Origin: Candidatus Limivivens intestinipullorum
GTDB lineage: Bacteria; Bacillota; Clostridia; Lachnospirales; Lachnospiraceae
DNA length: 64,000 nucleotides
Direction of reading: 5' to 3'
NCBI GenBank assembly: GCA_018711185.1
Contig: DVIQ01000110.1
Span: 1 to 64,000, forward strand
A model generated the notes under the pieces. It ran no database searches. It had not been told where the DNA came from and worked only from the letters and a program-made list of their open reading frames with translations. This document shows, in pieces, positions 33,555 to 43,524 of the stretch. Position 1 is the first letter of the stretch; each line of letters starts with the position of its first letter. Position numbers and translations under genes: made by a program.

Positions 33555-34670
33555 CTACTCCGGATCCGATATCAGCGCTTCCAGGATTTTCGCCACCTGC
33601 TCCATTTCCTCCCCGGTCGTATATTCCTGAAGGGAATGGGCTCTGTGCATGGCGGAAGCCAGGACCACTCCCGTAATCCCATGTTCCGAAAGTCTGTGCT
33701 GATCGCTTCCTCCCAGGGTATTTGAAAGGACGCAGGGAACGTTTGCCGCGGCGCAGGCTCTCTGGTAGCGCCGCACCACCGGATGCGCTTCCGGCGTCTC
33801 ATACGCGCGGAATAAAAGCTCTTCCCGGAACTGGGCGCTTCCGCCCGCTTCCTCCGCCTCTTTTGCGAACAGCTCCCGGATTTTCCCAATCTCCGCTTCC
33901 AGGGACTCATGCTTTAAGCTGCGCACCTCTCCCTGAAGGACGCAGGTATCCGGCACCACATTGGTGGCGAAGTCCGCCCGTATGCTCCCCACATTCACTG
34001 TCGTATCCGCATCCGCGTGCCCCAGCTTCAGCTTCGCCACTCCTCTGGCGGCGATCTGCACGGCGTGAATGCCCAGTTCCGGAGAAAAGCCCGCGTGGGC
34101 CGCTCTTCCGTGTATGGTCACGGTAAAAACCGCCAGGGACGGAGCTTTCAGGGCCGCCGTGCCCACAGGACCGCTCAGATCCGGCACATAGGACTGGCGG
34201 GCGCGCAGTTTTTCAAAGGCAAAGGCCCTGCTCCCCATAAGATGGCGCTCCTCAGCAATGGTAAAGAGAAGCTCCAGATCCCGGACGGGCCGTTCCTCTT
34301 CCTGCGCTCTGGTCAGCGCCTCCAAAAGAGCCGCCACCGCCGCCAGATCATCCGCTCCAAGCACCGTATCCCCGGCGCCGGTAATCCTTCCATCCTCGTG
34401 AAACACTGCCCGTTTTCCCATTGCCGGGTCCACGGTATCCATGTGCATGGAAAACAAAAGAGGCTCTCCGGGCAGGCTGCCGCTGCGGCGGGCCAGCAGA
34501 TTCCCGCAGTTTCCTCCCGTCTTTTCTCCCGCGTCGTCCTCCTCCACCGAAAAGCCCAGGCCAAGAAGTCGCTCTTTCAGATAATCGGCCACCTGCCGCT
34601 CTCCATAGGAAGGAGAGTCGATGGCCACCAGCCTGGCAAATTCCTGTGTCATTCTCTCTGTGCTCATCAT
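33555..34670 (-). CDS. M20-family metallopeptidase
   Basis: A 371-residue cytosolic zinc hydrolase of the M20 (PepT/ArgE/carboxypeptidase G2) group. Expected metal and catalytic residues: H76 and D78 in FSMHMDTVDP, bridging D107 in VLGADDLAA, catalytic E140 and E141 in TIAEERHLMGS, and a C-terminal His in SAMHRAHSLQEY. The dimerisation lid is about residues 185-290 (FTVTIHGRAAHAGFSPE). It is closest to tripeptidase-like members, but substrate is not certain. It lies eight bases after the YwlG-type gene, so the two are probably co-transcribed. Confidence 0.9.
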   Translation of the reverse strand: MMSTERMTQEFARLVAIDSPSYGERQVADYLKERLLGLGFSVEEDDAGEKTGGNCGNLLARRSGSLPGEPLLFSMHMDTVDPAMGKRAVFHEDGRITGAGDTVLGADDLAAVAALLEALTRAQEEERPVRDLELLFTIAEERHLMGSRAFAFEKLRARQSYVPDLSGPVGTAALKAPSLAVFTVTIHGRAAHAGFSPELGIHAVQIAARGVAKLKLGHADADTTVNVGSIRADFATNVVPDTCVLQGEVRSLKHESLEAEIGKIRELFAKEAEEAGGSAQFREELLFRAYETPEAHPVVRRYQRACAAANVPCVLSNTLGGSDQHRLSEHGITGVVLASAMHRAHSLQEYTTGEEMEQVAKILEALISDPE

Positions 34671-34678
34671 CTCTCCTC

Positions 34679-35266
34679 CTACAGCAGCGCTTCGTTGTAG
34701 CGGGCCCGTTCCCCGCCCACAAATTTCGGTCTGGTCCTGGCGCAGACCACCCTGGCCGCGCCCACGTTTTTCTGGGCCGTGCGCACCGGAACCGCCACCC
34801 TGCGCAGATGCATCCCGATCAGGGTATCCCCAATGTCGATCCCGGCCGCCGCCTGGACGCGCTCCACCGCCACAGGGTCCTCAAATCCCTGGTATGCCGC
34901 CGTGGCAAAGGAACCGCCTCCTTTCAGCCAGGGGATTACGTTGACCTCCTCAAGGCCGTATTTTTCTGCCGCTTCCCGCTCCACAATCAGCGCCCTGTTC
35001 AGGTGTTCACAGCACTGGGCCGCCAGATACAGGCCATGCTCCTTCAGCACGCCCCATATTCCCAAAAAAACCGCCTGTCCGATCTCCCCGCTGGAATGGG
35101 TGCCGATTTTCTCCGCACCGATCTCGCTGCTGGAGCATCCCACAACCACCAGGCTTCCCCTTGTAAGCCGCGCCTGCTCCAAAAGCTGCTCCGCTGCCAG
35201 AGCCGCCTCCTGACGGATTGTTGCAAGCGCTTCTGTTTCCCTGTATTCCATCATTTCCGCCTCCAC
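34679..35266 (-). CDS. YwlG/UPF0340-family protein
   Basis: A 195-residue protein of the conserved Bacillota family UPF0340 (YwlG, TIGR01440), with the signature VVGCSSSEIGAEKIGTHSS (about 41-59) and QCCEHLNRAL. No biochemical function is established. It is translated just upstream of the M20 peptidase gene. Starts other than the first ATG, for example the ATG a few codons later, are possible. Confidence 0.88.
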   Translation of the reverse strand: MEAEMMEYRETEALATIRQEAALAAEQLLEQARLTRGSLVVVGCSSSEIGAEKIGTHSSGEIGQAVFLGIWGVLKEHGLYLAAQCCEHLNRALIVEREAAEKYGLEEVNVIPWLKGGGSFATAAYQGFEDPVAVERVQAAAGIDIGDTLIGMHLRRVAVPVRTAQKNVGAARVVCARTRPKFVGGERARYNEALL

Positions 35267-35303
35267 GCGTCATCCCGGCCGGCTTGTCCGTCCAGTCTGG
35301 CGT

Positions 35304-36041
35304 CTATATATTTTTCTTTATTTTTTCTTTGATCAACGCGAAAAATTCCCGCACCAGATAATGAACCTGATACCTTGGATCAGAGGGCGCCGAAATCCCC
35401 CTGGGATTCTCATAGCCAAGCTGTCTGGCCAGCAGAAGGCTCCGCCAGATGTGAAAATTATTGGTGACAAGGCCCACATCCCTGGTATGCCCTCTTAGAA
35501 TGTTCCGGGAAAAGCGCAGGTTCTCCAATGTACTGGTGGAACGGTCCTCCAAAATCAGCCGGCTTCCCTCGATTCCAAAGTCTGTCAGCCAGCGGTACAT
35601 GGCAAGCGCCTCCGTGATATCCTCACCGCTTCCCTTTCCTCCGGACAAAACCGCCTTGGTTTTGGGGTTTTCCCGCAGATAAGCGCCCGCCTTTTCCAGC
35701 CTTCTGGTCAGTGCCCTGCTTGGAACCGTCCCCATCACGTGCGCTCCCAGGACGATCAGGTACGCAAGCCCCGCCGGCTCTGGCCGGAACATTTCCCGGA
35801 TAATCCGCCCTTCCACCGCCGCGAACAGCAAAACGCCGCAGAGGACTGCCGCCGCGAGCGCCGCCAAAAGCCATGGAGGAATCCACGCGTACCCGAAACG
35901 CCCCAGGCAAAGCCCCGCCCCCGCCAGCAGAACGCCCGCCAAAAGCCAGATCATCCGAAAATCCATAGCCACCCGGACCAGGCAGATATAATAAACCAGG
36001 CAAAGAGTCCCGGCGGCCGTCAGAAAATATTCCATAGGCAT
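35304..36041 (-). CDS. YdcF/ElyC-family membrane protein (DUF218)
   Basis: A 245-residue protein with two or three N-terminal membrane segments (about residues 4-21, 28-50 and 55-75) and a C-terminal DUF218 domain. The domain shows LIVLGAHVMGTVPSRAL, SGGKGSGEDITEA and EDRSTSTLENLRFS, the conserved pattern of the SanA/YdcF/ElyC group, whose members affect cell-envelope integrity. It lies about 37 bases upstream of the YwlG-type gene on the same strand. Function is unproven. Confidence 0.88.
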   Translation of the reverse strand: MPMEYFLTAAGTLCLVYYICLVRVAMDFRMIWLLAGVLLAGAGLCLGRFGYAWIPPWLLAALAAAVLCGVLLFAAVEGRIIREMFRPEPAGLAYLIVLGAHVMGTVPSRALTRRLEKAGAYLRENPKTKAVLSGGKGSGEDITEALAMYRWLTDFGIEGSRLILEDRSTSTLENLRFSRNILRGHTRDVGLVTNNFHIWRSLLLARQLGYENPRGISAPSDPRYQVHYLVREFFALIKEKIKKNI

Positions 36042-36133
36042 CCTCCGAAAAAAGTAAGAGCGGACGCATCCAGCCTCCTGGTTGCAGCCCGCCCTCGTTA
36101 CTGTTCATAAGGTGAACAGCAATCCTCCTGCCC

Positions 36134-36652
36134 TTACGCGTTACGTCCGCAGCAGTATTTGTATTTTTTCCCGCTTCCGCACGGGCAAGGATCGTTGCGC
36201 CCGATCTTCGGCCCCTTGATAATGGTGTTGGCCTTCTTTGCCTCACGGTAAAGGGTCTTTTTCTTTTCCTCGTCGAAAATCTTGTCCCACATGGGAAGGT
36301 TGTACAGCCAATCGGCCTTCGCATCCACCATGTTCTTATACAGCAGCTCTTTATCAAAAGCCAGGGTCACCTCGGTGTTCTCATCCATGGTGTCGATGGG
36401 GTTTTTCACCTTCAGGCTGTCGTCGATGCCGTCCAGAAATCCTGCCATGGTCAGCACAGGGATCTCATATTTTTCCGCCAGCTCCTTAACGGTTCCCTTT
36501 ACTACCTCGTCCGGATTCGACAGAAGCTTTTCGTAGATTCCCTTCTCGATCAGGAAATAGTCCGTCCAGAATTTCTGAAGCTGTTTTTTATCCGTTTTCT
36601 GAGAGTATGCGATGTCTCTCCACTCCTGTAATAATGCCATTTTCCTTACCAT
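36134..36652 (-). CDS. SEC-C motif protein
   Basis: A 172-residue soluble protein ending in a SEC-C zinc-binding motif: [18 protein letters not shown], the same module found at the SecA C-terminus. The N-terminal about 145 residues are helical and resemble an uncharacterised Clostridia family. No neighbour suggests a pathway. ATG follows GGAAGGATGGTAAGGAAA. Confidence 0.85.
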   Translation of the reverse strand: MVRKMALLQEWRDIAYSQKTDKKQLQKFWTDYFLIEKGIYEKLLSNPDEVVKGTVKELAEKYEIPVLTMAGFLDGIDDSLKVKNPIDTMDENTEVTLAFDKELLYKNMVDAKADWLYNLPMWDKIFDEEKKKTLYREAKKANTIIKGPKIGRNDPCPCGSGKKYKYCCGRNA

Positions 36653-36966
36653 CCTTCATACACAAATTCGGTTAAAACGCGGCACGGTCCTTTTGCCGCC
36701 TGCCTATCATTATATAACACATTCCCGTATTTGTGAACTTATTTCAAAATAATTTTTCGCAGATTTGTATATTTCATATTTCCGCGGGCATACTATGATT
36801 AATCTCACAGAGATGAACGGCAAAAGGCCGGACACTTTGTAAGATTTCCAAGCGTCCGGGACGAAATTCCCCCCTTCGGCCCGGGCGCGATACAAAAGAG
36901 AAAATAAATACTTATCCTCCCCTTAATGTTTCCCGCGGACATGCGAACTGTCAAGTCCGCGGGATT
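36653..36966. other. Gap with hairpin after the arabinofuranosidase gene
   Basis: No gene supported. CCCGCGGAC-atgcgaactgtcaa-GTCCGCGGG (36932-36963) lies directly after the arabinofuranosidase stop. It is followed by ATTTTAT on the plus strand but by no T-run on the minus strand, so its role as minus-strand terminator is uncertain. Confidence 0.55.
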
Positions 36967-38484
<1,518 letters not shown>

Positions 38485-38527
38485 TCAAACCTCTCCTTTC
38501 TTTGCGCGTACACGTTCGTTACCGTTT

Positions 38528-38556
38528 ATTATAGCGGCTTACACTTCCTTTTGCAA
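38528..38556 (-). promoter_or_regulatory. Promoter of the arabinofuranosidase gene
   Basis: Minus-strand TTGCAA (38551-38556), 17-base spacer, TATAAT (38528-38533), about 44 bases before the ATG. Confidence 0.8.
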
Positions 38557-38569
38557 TAAAATTGTCGGA

Positions 38570-38598
38570 TGGACATTTTCCCTAAAAGCCGTTATAAT
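38570..38598 (+). promoter_or_regulatory. Promoter of the KdpDE-like pair
   Basis: Plus-strand TGGACA (38570-38575), 17-base spacer, TATAAT (38593-38598). It is divergent from the arabinofuranosidase promoter, with only about 14 bases between the two -35 boxes, so one factor could affect both. Confidence 0.75.
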
Positions 38599-38662
38599 AA
38601 GTCATACTGCCGGGCGCTGATGCCTCGTTGGGCGCCTGCGCCGCCTTGAAAGGAGCCTTTTC

Positions 38663-39814
38663 ATGATCCAAAACCTGCAGCGTGTTCAAAACAAATACCG
38701 CCGTCTCATGCACAAGCACCATATTCTGATGAATCTGGCAGTTACCGCCTTCTTTCTGTGCACGGCGACTCTGATCGCTCTGGTGCTGTTTCATTTTGTC
38801 CAGGAAGATTCCCCGGGAATCGTTATGCTGTATATGCTCGCCCAGGTACTCATCGCCAGATACACGGACGGATACTGGCCGGGGGTCATGGCGGCGCTGA
38901 TCAGCGTTCTCTATACAAACTACTATTTTACCGTCCCCTATAAAGCCCTGGATTTTACCAGAGCGGGATACCCTGTCACCTTCTTCTGCATGCTGGTCAT
39001 CACGATCCTGACCAGCGCCACAGCCACGAATATCAAAAAGCAGGCAGATATTATATCGAAGCACGACAAGCTCCTGCTTGAGGCGGACAAAGAGAAAACC
39101 CGGGCGAACCTGCTGCGGGCTGTCTCTCATGACCTGCGCACGCCCCTGACCAGCATCATCGGTTCCAGCGCTTCCTATCTGGAAAACGCGGATTCCCTGA
39201 GCGAGTCGGAAAAGCGCGTTCTGATTCAGCACATTTATGAGGACTCCAACTGGCTTCTGCATATGGTGGAAAATCTCCTCAGCATCACGCGCATCCACGA
39301 GGGCGGCGCCAGAGTCACGAAATCCCTGGAGCCCTTTGAAGAAGTGCTCTCAGAGGCCGTCCAGCGCCTGAAAAAACGGATTCCGGACGCGCAGATCAAC
39401 GTATCCTTTCCGGATGAATTTTATATGATTCCCATGGATCCGCTTCTCATCGAGCAGGTAATCATCAACCTTCTGGAAAACGCGGTTCGCCATTCCCAGA
39501 GCACGCATCCCGTAGACTGTTTTCTGACCTCGGATAAGGATTCCCTGACCTTCCATGTGCGGGATTACGGGGTAGGCATCGACCCGGAACGGCTTCCCCA
39601 TATTTTTGACGGCGAAAACTGCAGAAGAGGGAAGGATTCCTCCCCCGACAGCCGCCGTGGCATGGGCATTGGCCTTTCCATCTGCAAAACCATTATTACG
39701 GCCCACGGAGGCTCAATCACCGCATGCAACCACGGAAACGGCGCCGAAGTATCCTTTACACTGCCCAAGGAGGAGCACAACAATGGAAAACAAAGTAAAA
39801 GTTCTTCTGATTGA
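38663..39814 (+). CDS. KdpD-like sensor histidine kinase (short form)
   Basis: A 383-residue membrane kinase: three or four closely packed transmembrane segments of the DUF4118/KdpD type (about residues 25-120), a HisKA domain with phosphoacceptor H156 in AVSHDLRTPLTSIIG, and an HATPase domain with N-box NLLENAVRHS, DYGVGID and GMGIGLSICKTI. The N-terminal KdpD and Usp domains of full KdpD are absent. The 3' end overlaps the response-regulator gene by 32 bases. No kdpFABC genes are in the window, so a potassium role is not supported by context. Confidence 0.92.
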   Translation: MIQNLQRVQNKYRRLMHKHHILMNLAVTAFFLCTATLIALVLFHFVQEDSPGIVMLYMLAQVLIARYTDGYWPGVMAALISVLYTNYYFTVPYKALDFTRAGYPVTFFCMLVITILTSATATNIKKQADIISKHDKLLLEADKEKTRANLLRAVSHDLRTPLTSIIGSSASYLENADSLSESEKRVLIQHIYEDSNWLLHMVENLLSITRIHEGGARVTKSLEPFEEVLSEAVQRLKKRIPDAQINVSFPDEFYMIPMDPLLIEQVIINLLENAVRHSQSTHPVDCFLTSDKDSLTFHVRDYGVGIDPERLPHIFDGENCRRGKDSSPDSRRGMGIGLSICKTIITAHGGSITACNHGNGAEVSFTLPKEEHNNGKQSKSSSD

Positions 39815-40490
39815 GGACGAGAAAAATATCTGCGGATTTATCTCAAAGGCCCTGGAAGCGCAGAACTATCAGGTACGCACCGCATACACCGGAAAGGACG
39901 GCCTTTCCCAGGCCACCTCTCTGTGCCCGGACATTCTGCTTTTGGACCTCGGGCTGCCGGACATCGACGGGCTGGAGATCATCACAAAAATACGCGCCTG
40001 GTCCGCCATGCCCATTATCGTCCTGTCCGCCCGTACCAGGGAGGATGAAAAAGTCAAAGCCCTGGATCTTGGCGCCGATGACTACATCACCAAGCCCTTT
40101 GGCACCTCCGAGCTTCTGGCCCGTATCCGCACGGCCCTGCGCCACAGCCCCCTTATCCAAAGCAGGAAAACAGAGCCCGTTTATCAGGCCAAAGATCTGA
40201 AAATCGATTTTCTCCGCCGTCTGGTCACAAGAAAAGGCCAGGAGATCCATCTTACACAGAACGAGTATAAGATCCTTTCTCTCCTGGCCGCGAATTCCGG
40301 AAAAGTCATCACCTACGACACCATCATGTCCCATGTATGGGGTCCGTATACAGACGGCAACAACCGGATTCTCCGGGTCAATATGGCAAACATCCGGCGA
40401 AAGCTGGAAACCAACCCCGCCGCCCCGGAATACATTTTCACAGAGGTAGGCATCGGCTATCGGATGCTTGAGGACGAAAGCGCGTGGTAA
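39783..40490 (+). CDS. KdpE/OmpR-family response regulator
   Basis: A 235-residue regulator: receiver domain with phosphoacceptor D55 in LLLDLGLPD, acidic pocket E11-D12 and K104 in YITKPF, then an OmpR-type winged helix (about 130-230, ending FTEVGIGYRM). The start is the ATG at 39783-39785 (MENKVKVLLIEDE), inside the end of the kinase gene; upstream in-frame codons belong to the kinase overlap. The pair is probably translationally coupled. Its 3' end overlaps the convergent hydrolase gene by 34 bases. Confidence 0.93.
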   Translation: MENKVKVLLIEDEKNICGFISKALEAQNYQVRTAYTGKDGLSQATSLCPDILLLDLGLPDIDGLEIITKIRAWSAMPIIVLSARTREDEKVKALDLGADDYITKPFGTSELLARIRTALRHSPLIQSRKTEPVYQAKDLKIDFLRRLVTRKGQEIHLTQNEYKILSLLAANSGKVITYDTIMSHVWGPYTDGNNRILRVNMANIRRKLETNPAAPEYIFTEVGIGYRMLEDESAW

Positions 40491-41278
40491 CTGGCGTACA
40501 GATCCTCTCTCCGGTCCTGGCGAACGGGAAACGCTTCCCGGCACAGAGCCGCCTTGTCTCCAATTTCGGCGTATCCCACGGCCTCGCCTTCCAGGAAGCC
40601 GCACAGCGGCTCTCCCTCCGGATCAAAGGCAGCGCTGTCCCCCGCGTAAAAAACTCCCTCCTGCTCTCCGCAGCAGTTGACGCCGCACACATACGCCTGG
40701 GTCTCAATGGCTCTGGCCCGAAGAAGCGTTTTCCAGTGCTCCCGGCGCTTTCCCGGCCAGTTTGCCGCCACCAGAATCACATCGCAGGTGTCCGCCAGTA
40801 TTTGAAAAACCTCAGGGAAGCGCAGGTCATAGCAGATCAGCGTCCCGATCCGGTGTCCGGCGAGGTTAAAATACGAAAGCTGGTTTCCTCCTGTGAAATA
40901 CCGGTCCTCGCCGGCATAGGAAAAGGGATGGATTTTCACATAATCACTTAAAAGCCTTCCGCTGGCATCCACCACAGTATAGTGATTTTCCGCTTTCCCG
41001 GCGTTTTCTTCTCCTCTTCCCCCTTCCGGAGCGCTCACCCAGCCAAAGCCCAGAGCCGCGCCGTATTTTTCCGCCAGTCTGCGCATTTTCCACGGCGTAT
41101 CCGAAAACTGCTCCCCTGTTTTCGCTGTATTCATAGAAAATCCGGTAAAGCTCATCTCCGGAAACAGAAAAAGATCCGCGCCCTTTCCCCGCTCTCTATC
41201 CAGCAGCCTTTCGGCGTCCGCCAGATTCTCCTGCCGGTTCTCAAACGCAATCTTTGTCTGACACAGCGCTATACGCAT
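40457..41278 (-). CDS. Carbon-nitrogen hydrolase (nitrilase superfamily)
   Basis: A 273-residue member of the nitrilase superfamily with the E-K-C triad: E41 in FPEMSFTGF, K115 in YVKIHPF and the nucleophile C149 in LICYDLRFPEV. Sequence around the cysteine is like the omega-amidase/NIT2 branch, which hydrolyses alpha-keto amides of glutamine or asparagine metabolism, but other amide substrates are possible. It lies 15 bases after a small gene on the same strand. Confidence 0.9.
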   Translation of the reverse strand: MRIALCQTKIAFENRQENLADAERLLDRERGKGADLFLFPEMSFTGFSMNTAKTGEQFSDTPWKMRRLAEKYGAALGFGWVSAPEGGRGEENAGKAENHYTVVDASGRLLSDYVKIHPFSYAGEDRYFTGGNQLSYFNLAGHRIGTLICYDLRFPEVFQILADTCDVILVAANWPGKRREHWKTLLRARAIETQAYVCGVNCCGEQEGVFYAGDSAAFDPEGEPLCGFLEGEAVGYAEIGDKAALCREAFPVRQDRREDLYASYHALSSSSIR

Positions 41279-41293
41279 AAACTCTCACCCTTT

Positions 41294-41581
41294 TCATTCC
41301 TCGCGGGAAGCCGCGTCTTGCATGGCCTTGTTGATCAGATGCCTGGCCCTTTCCTCTTCCTTTTCGGAGACCTTGATTTCGTATTCATAGGCATGTTCCA
41401 GGCTCATCCCCAGGCTGCCGGTCCTTCCCCGGATGGTTCCTCTCCCAAGGCCGAAAAACTGGCCCTGATGGTTCCGCACATGATACTTGTAAGGCACCTT
41501 TTCCGCCTCCAGAGTGTCCCGCACCAGGTTAAAAAGCTTCAAATCATTTCCAAGATAGACGGAGCGATCCTTCCATTCCAT
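41294..41581 (-). CDS. Small conserved-looking protein of unknown function
   Basis: A 95-residue protein. I use the ATG at 41579-41581, behind GGAAGGAGGAAAAGT; upstream in-frame codons overlap another gene and are not protein-like. The opening YLGNDLKLFNLVRDTLEAEKVPYKY looks like the DUF2007 alpha/beta fold (putative signal transducer), an uncertain match. The C-terminus is a charged helix. It precedes the nitrilase-family gene by 15 bases. Confidence 0.65.
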   Translation of the reverse strand: MEWKDRSVYLGNDLKLFNLVRDTLEAEKVPYKYHVRNHQGQFFGLGRGTIRGRTGSLGMSLEHAYEYEIKVSEKEEERARHLINKAMQDAASREE

Positions 41582-41672
41582 ATACTTTTCCTCCCTTCCC
41601 TGTCCGGGCTTATCTCTAAAAAAGCAGAGGGGCCGCAAGCATCTGGCTTTCCTTTGCGGCGCCCTCTGTCTC

Positions 41673-41924
41673 TTATTCGCTCTGATTCTCGTCCGCGGCA
41701 GTCTTCTCCACGCCCAAAATACCAAGCACCTCATCCACCGTTTTCCCGGATTTCAGCATCGCCTCATACAGAGTTTCCTTGTCCTTCTGAGCGGCTTCTT
41801 TCTCAAGCTCTTTTTTCTTTTTTCTCAGTTCTTTGACTCTGTTCTCGCACTCTGTCAGCTCCGCATCCACAGCCGCGATCTTTTCTTCAAGTGTTCTGGG
41901 ATCTTTTTTGCGTCCTCTTGCCAT
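41673..41924 (-). CDS. Small coiled-coil hypothetical protein
   Basis: An 83-residue, highly charged protein: basic start (ARGRKKDPRTLEEK), a predicted coiled coil (about 15-50, ENRVKELRKKKKELEKEA) and a C-terminal helix KSGKTVDEVLGIL. The ATG at 41922-41924 has a good site (GGAGGATGGCTTT). Similar short coiled-coil proteins are common in Clostridia and unassigned. Lies upstream of the 95-residue gene. Confidence 0.65.
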   Translation of the reverse strand: MARGRKKDPRTLEEKIAAVDAELTECENRVKELRKKKKELEKEAAQKDKETLYEAMLKSGKTVDEVLGILGVEKTAADENQSE

Positions 41925-42031
41925 AAAGCCATCCTCCAAAAATATATTCTTTCTGATCCGTTTTCTCCCAGTCGGTGCCGGAAAAATCTGGTATCTTTTT
42001 TTATTGTAGCATATAAATTTCCGTCATACAA

Positions 42032-43453
42032 TCAGAAATTCAGATAAATAAAGGGACTGTACGAACCTTTGACCACATAAGCCACCGATGCCAGAAAAAG
42101 CAGGACAAGCGCTGCCGCGTATACCGTCTGCATCCCCTTTTTCTGTCCGAGCCTCTGAAGAAGGGTTCCGCTTACAAGGACGCCCGCGATCAGCTCCGGG
42201 GCGTATTCCCGCAGGTAAAACCAGGCTTTCGCTCCCATACTCACGCCATTTGCCCCAAACATGGCGGCAAAATACTGCCACGCCTGTCCAAGGCTGTCCG
42301 CCCGGAAAATCACCCAGCCCAGAATCACGAACAGCATCGTATAAAGATGCCCCGCCGCGGATACAGCCCGCCCGGGCTTCGGACCTTTTCCCGCCCCCAG
42401 CTTTTTCGCCAGGCCGGTCTCTTTTTCCACAGCCAGAATCACGAAATAGAACAGGCCCCAGACGATGAAAGTCCAGTTGGCCCCATGCCAGATTCCGGTG
42501 GCAAGCCACACCACGAACATATTGAAAAGATGGCGTCCCCGGCTTACCCGGTTTCCTCCCAGGGGAATGTACAGGTAATCCCGAAACCAGCTTCCCATGG
42601 AAATATGCCACCGTCTCCAGAACTCCGTGACGGATCTGGAGATATACGGCCGGTCAAAGTTTTCCAGAAAATGAAAGCCGAACATCCGTCCAAGTCCGAT
42701 GGCCATGTCCGAATACCCGGAAAAGTCAAAGTAAATCTGGAAGGTGTAGGCGACGGCCCCAAGCCAGGCCAGCCCCATGGTCAGATCCGCCGTGCCCGTA
42801 AGGCCAAAGGCGTAATCGGCCACATTCGCCATGGTATTGGAGATCAGAACCTTTTTGCACATACCCTCCAGGAACCGGCGGGCGCCCCAGGAAAAGTCCT
42901 CCCAGGTCTCCCTGCGGCCGTCGATCTCCCCCTCCACGGTAGTGTACCGGACAATGGGTCCTGCCACCAGTTCCGGGAAAAAGGCCACGTAAAGGGCCAG
43001 CTTCGCCGGGTTTTTCTGGCAGCCCGCCGTACCCCGGTACACATCCACCACATAGGAAATCTCCCGGAAGATAAAAAACGAAATCCCGATGGGAAGGGCA
43101 ATCTGAGGCACCTGTACCATTCCGGGAAAAATCTGATTCAGAATCCCGGCGCTAAAGCCAAGATACTTAAACACAAACAAAAAGCCGATGTCTGCCGCGG
43201 CCGTCAGGGCCACAATCCCTTTGGCGAGCCCCTTCCGCTCCCGGAAGCGGTCCACAAGAAGGCCGAAAATCCAGTTCGCCAGAATCGTCCCGATCAGGGC
43301 AAATACAAACTTGGGTTCTCCCCAGGCATAAAACAGCAGAGACATCACCAGCAGTACCGCGTTCTGGATAGCCCGCCACGGCTTTACCAGATAATAGAGC
43401 AGAAGCACCGCCGGAAGAAACAAAAATAAAAATTCCGCAGATGAAAACAGCAT
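42032..43453 (-). CDS. MBOAT-family O-acyltransferase (AlgI/DltB-like)
   Basis: A 473-residue polytopic membrane enzyme of the MBOAT family, with the invariant histidine in TGIWHGANWTFIVWG and a second conserved segment FWRRWHISMGSWFRDYLYIPLGG that is diagnostic of the AlgI/PatA group. About ten or more membrane segments. It should transfer acyl groups, probably acetyl, to an extracellular polysaccharide or wall polymer. I take the ATG at 43451-43453 behind GGAGGAAAGAG. The usual partner (an SGNH/AlgJ-like protein) is not adjacent: the genes on either side are a coiled-coil protein and an S8 protease. Confidence 0.88.
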   Translation of the reverse strand: MLFSSAEFLFLFLPAVLLLYYLVKPWRAIQNAVLLVMSLLFYAWGEPKFVFALIGTILANWIFGLLVDRFRERKGLAKGIVALTAAADIGFLFVFKYLGFSAGILNQIFPGMVQVPQIALPIGISFFIFREISYVVDVYRGTAGCQKNPAKLALYVAFFPELVAGPIVRYTTVEGEIDGRRETWEDFSWGARRFLEGMCKKVLISNTMANVADYAFGLTGTADLTMGLAWLGAVAYTFQIYFDFSGYSDMAIGLGRMFGFHFLENFDRPYISRSVTEFWRRWHISMGSWFRDYLYIPLGGNRVSRGRHLFNMFVVWLATGIWHGANWTFIVWGLFYFVILAVEKETGLAKKLGAGKGPKPGRAVSAAGHLYTMLFVILGWVIFRADSLGQAWQYFAAMFGANGVSMGAKAWFYLREYAPELIAGVLVSGTLLQRLGQKKGMQTVYAAALVLLFLASVAYVVKGSYSPFIYLNF

Positions 43454-43524
43454 CTCTCTTTCCTCCATCGGCGGCGCCTGGCCGCCTGTACTGGGTCTAT
43501 TGTATATGGAATGCCTCTGCTTTG

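Noticed and set aside
36932-36963. A confident intrinsic terminator after the arabinofuranosidase gene
   Set aside because: The hairpin is strong, but the minus strand has no T-run after it; kept only as a hairpin in the gap description.
38663-40490. Assignment as the potassium-sensing KdpDE system
   Set aside because: Sequence resembles KdpD/KdpE, but the sensor domains and kdpFABC genes are absent, so gene names were not given.
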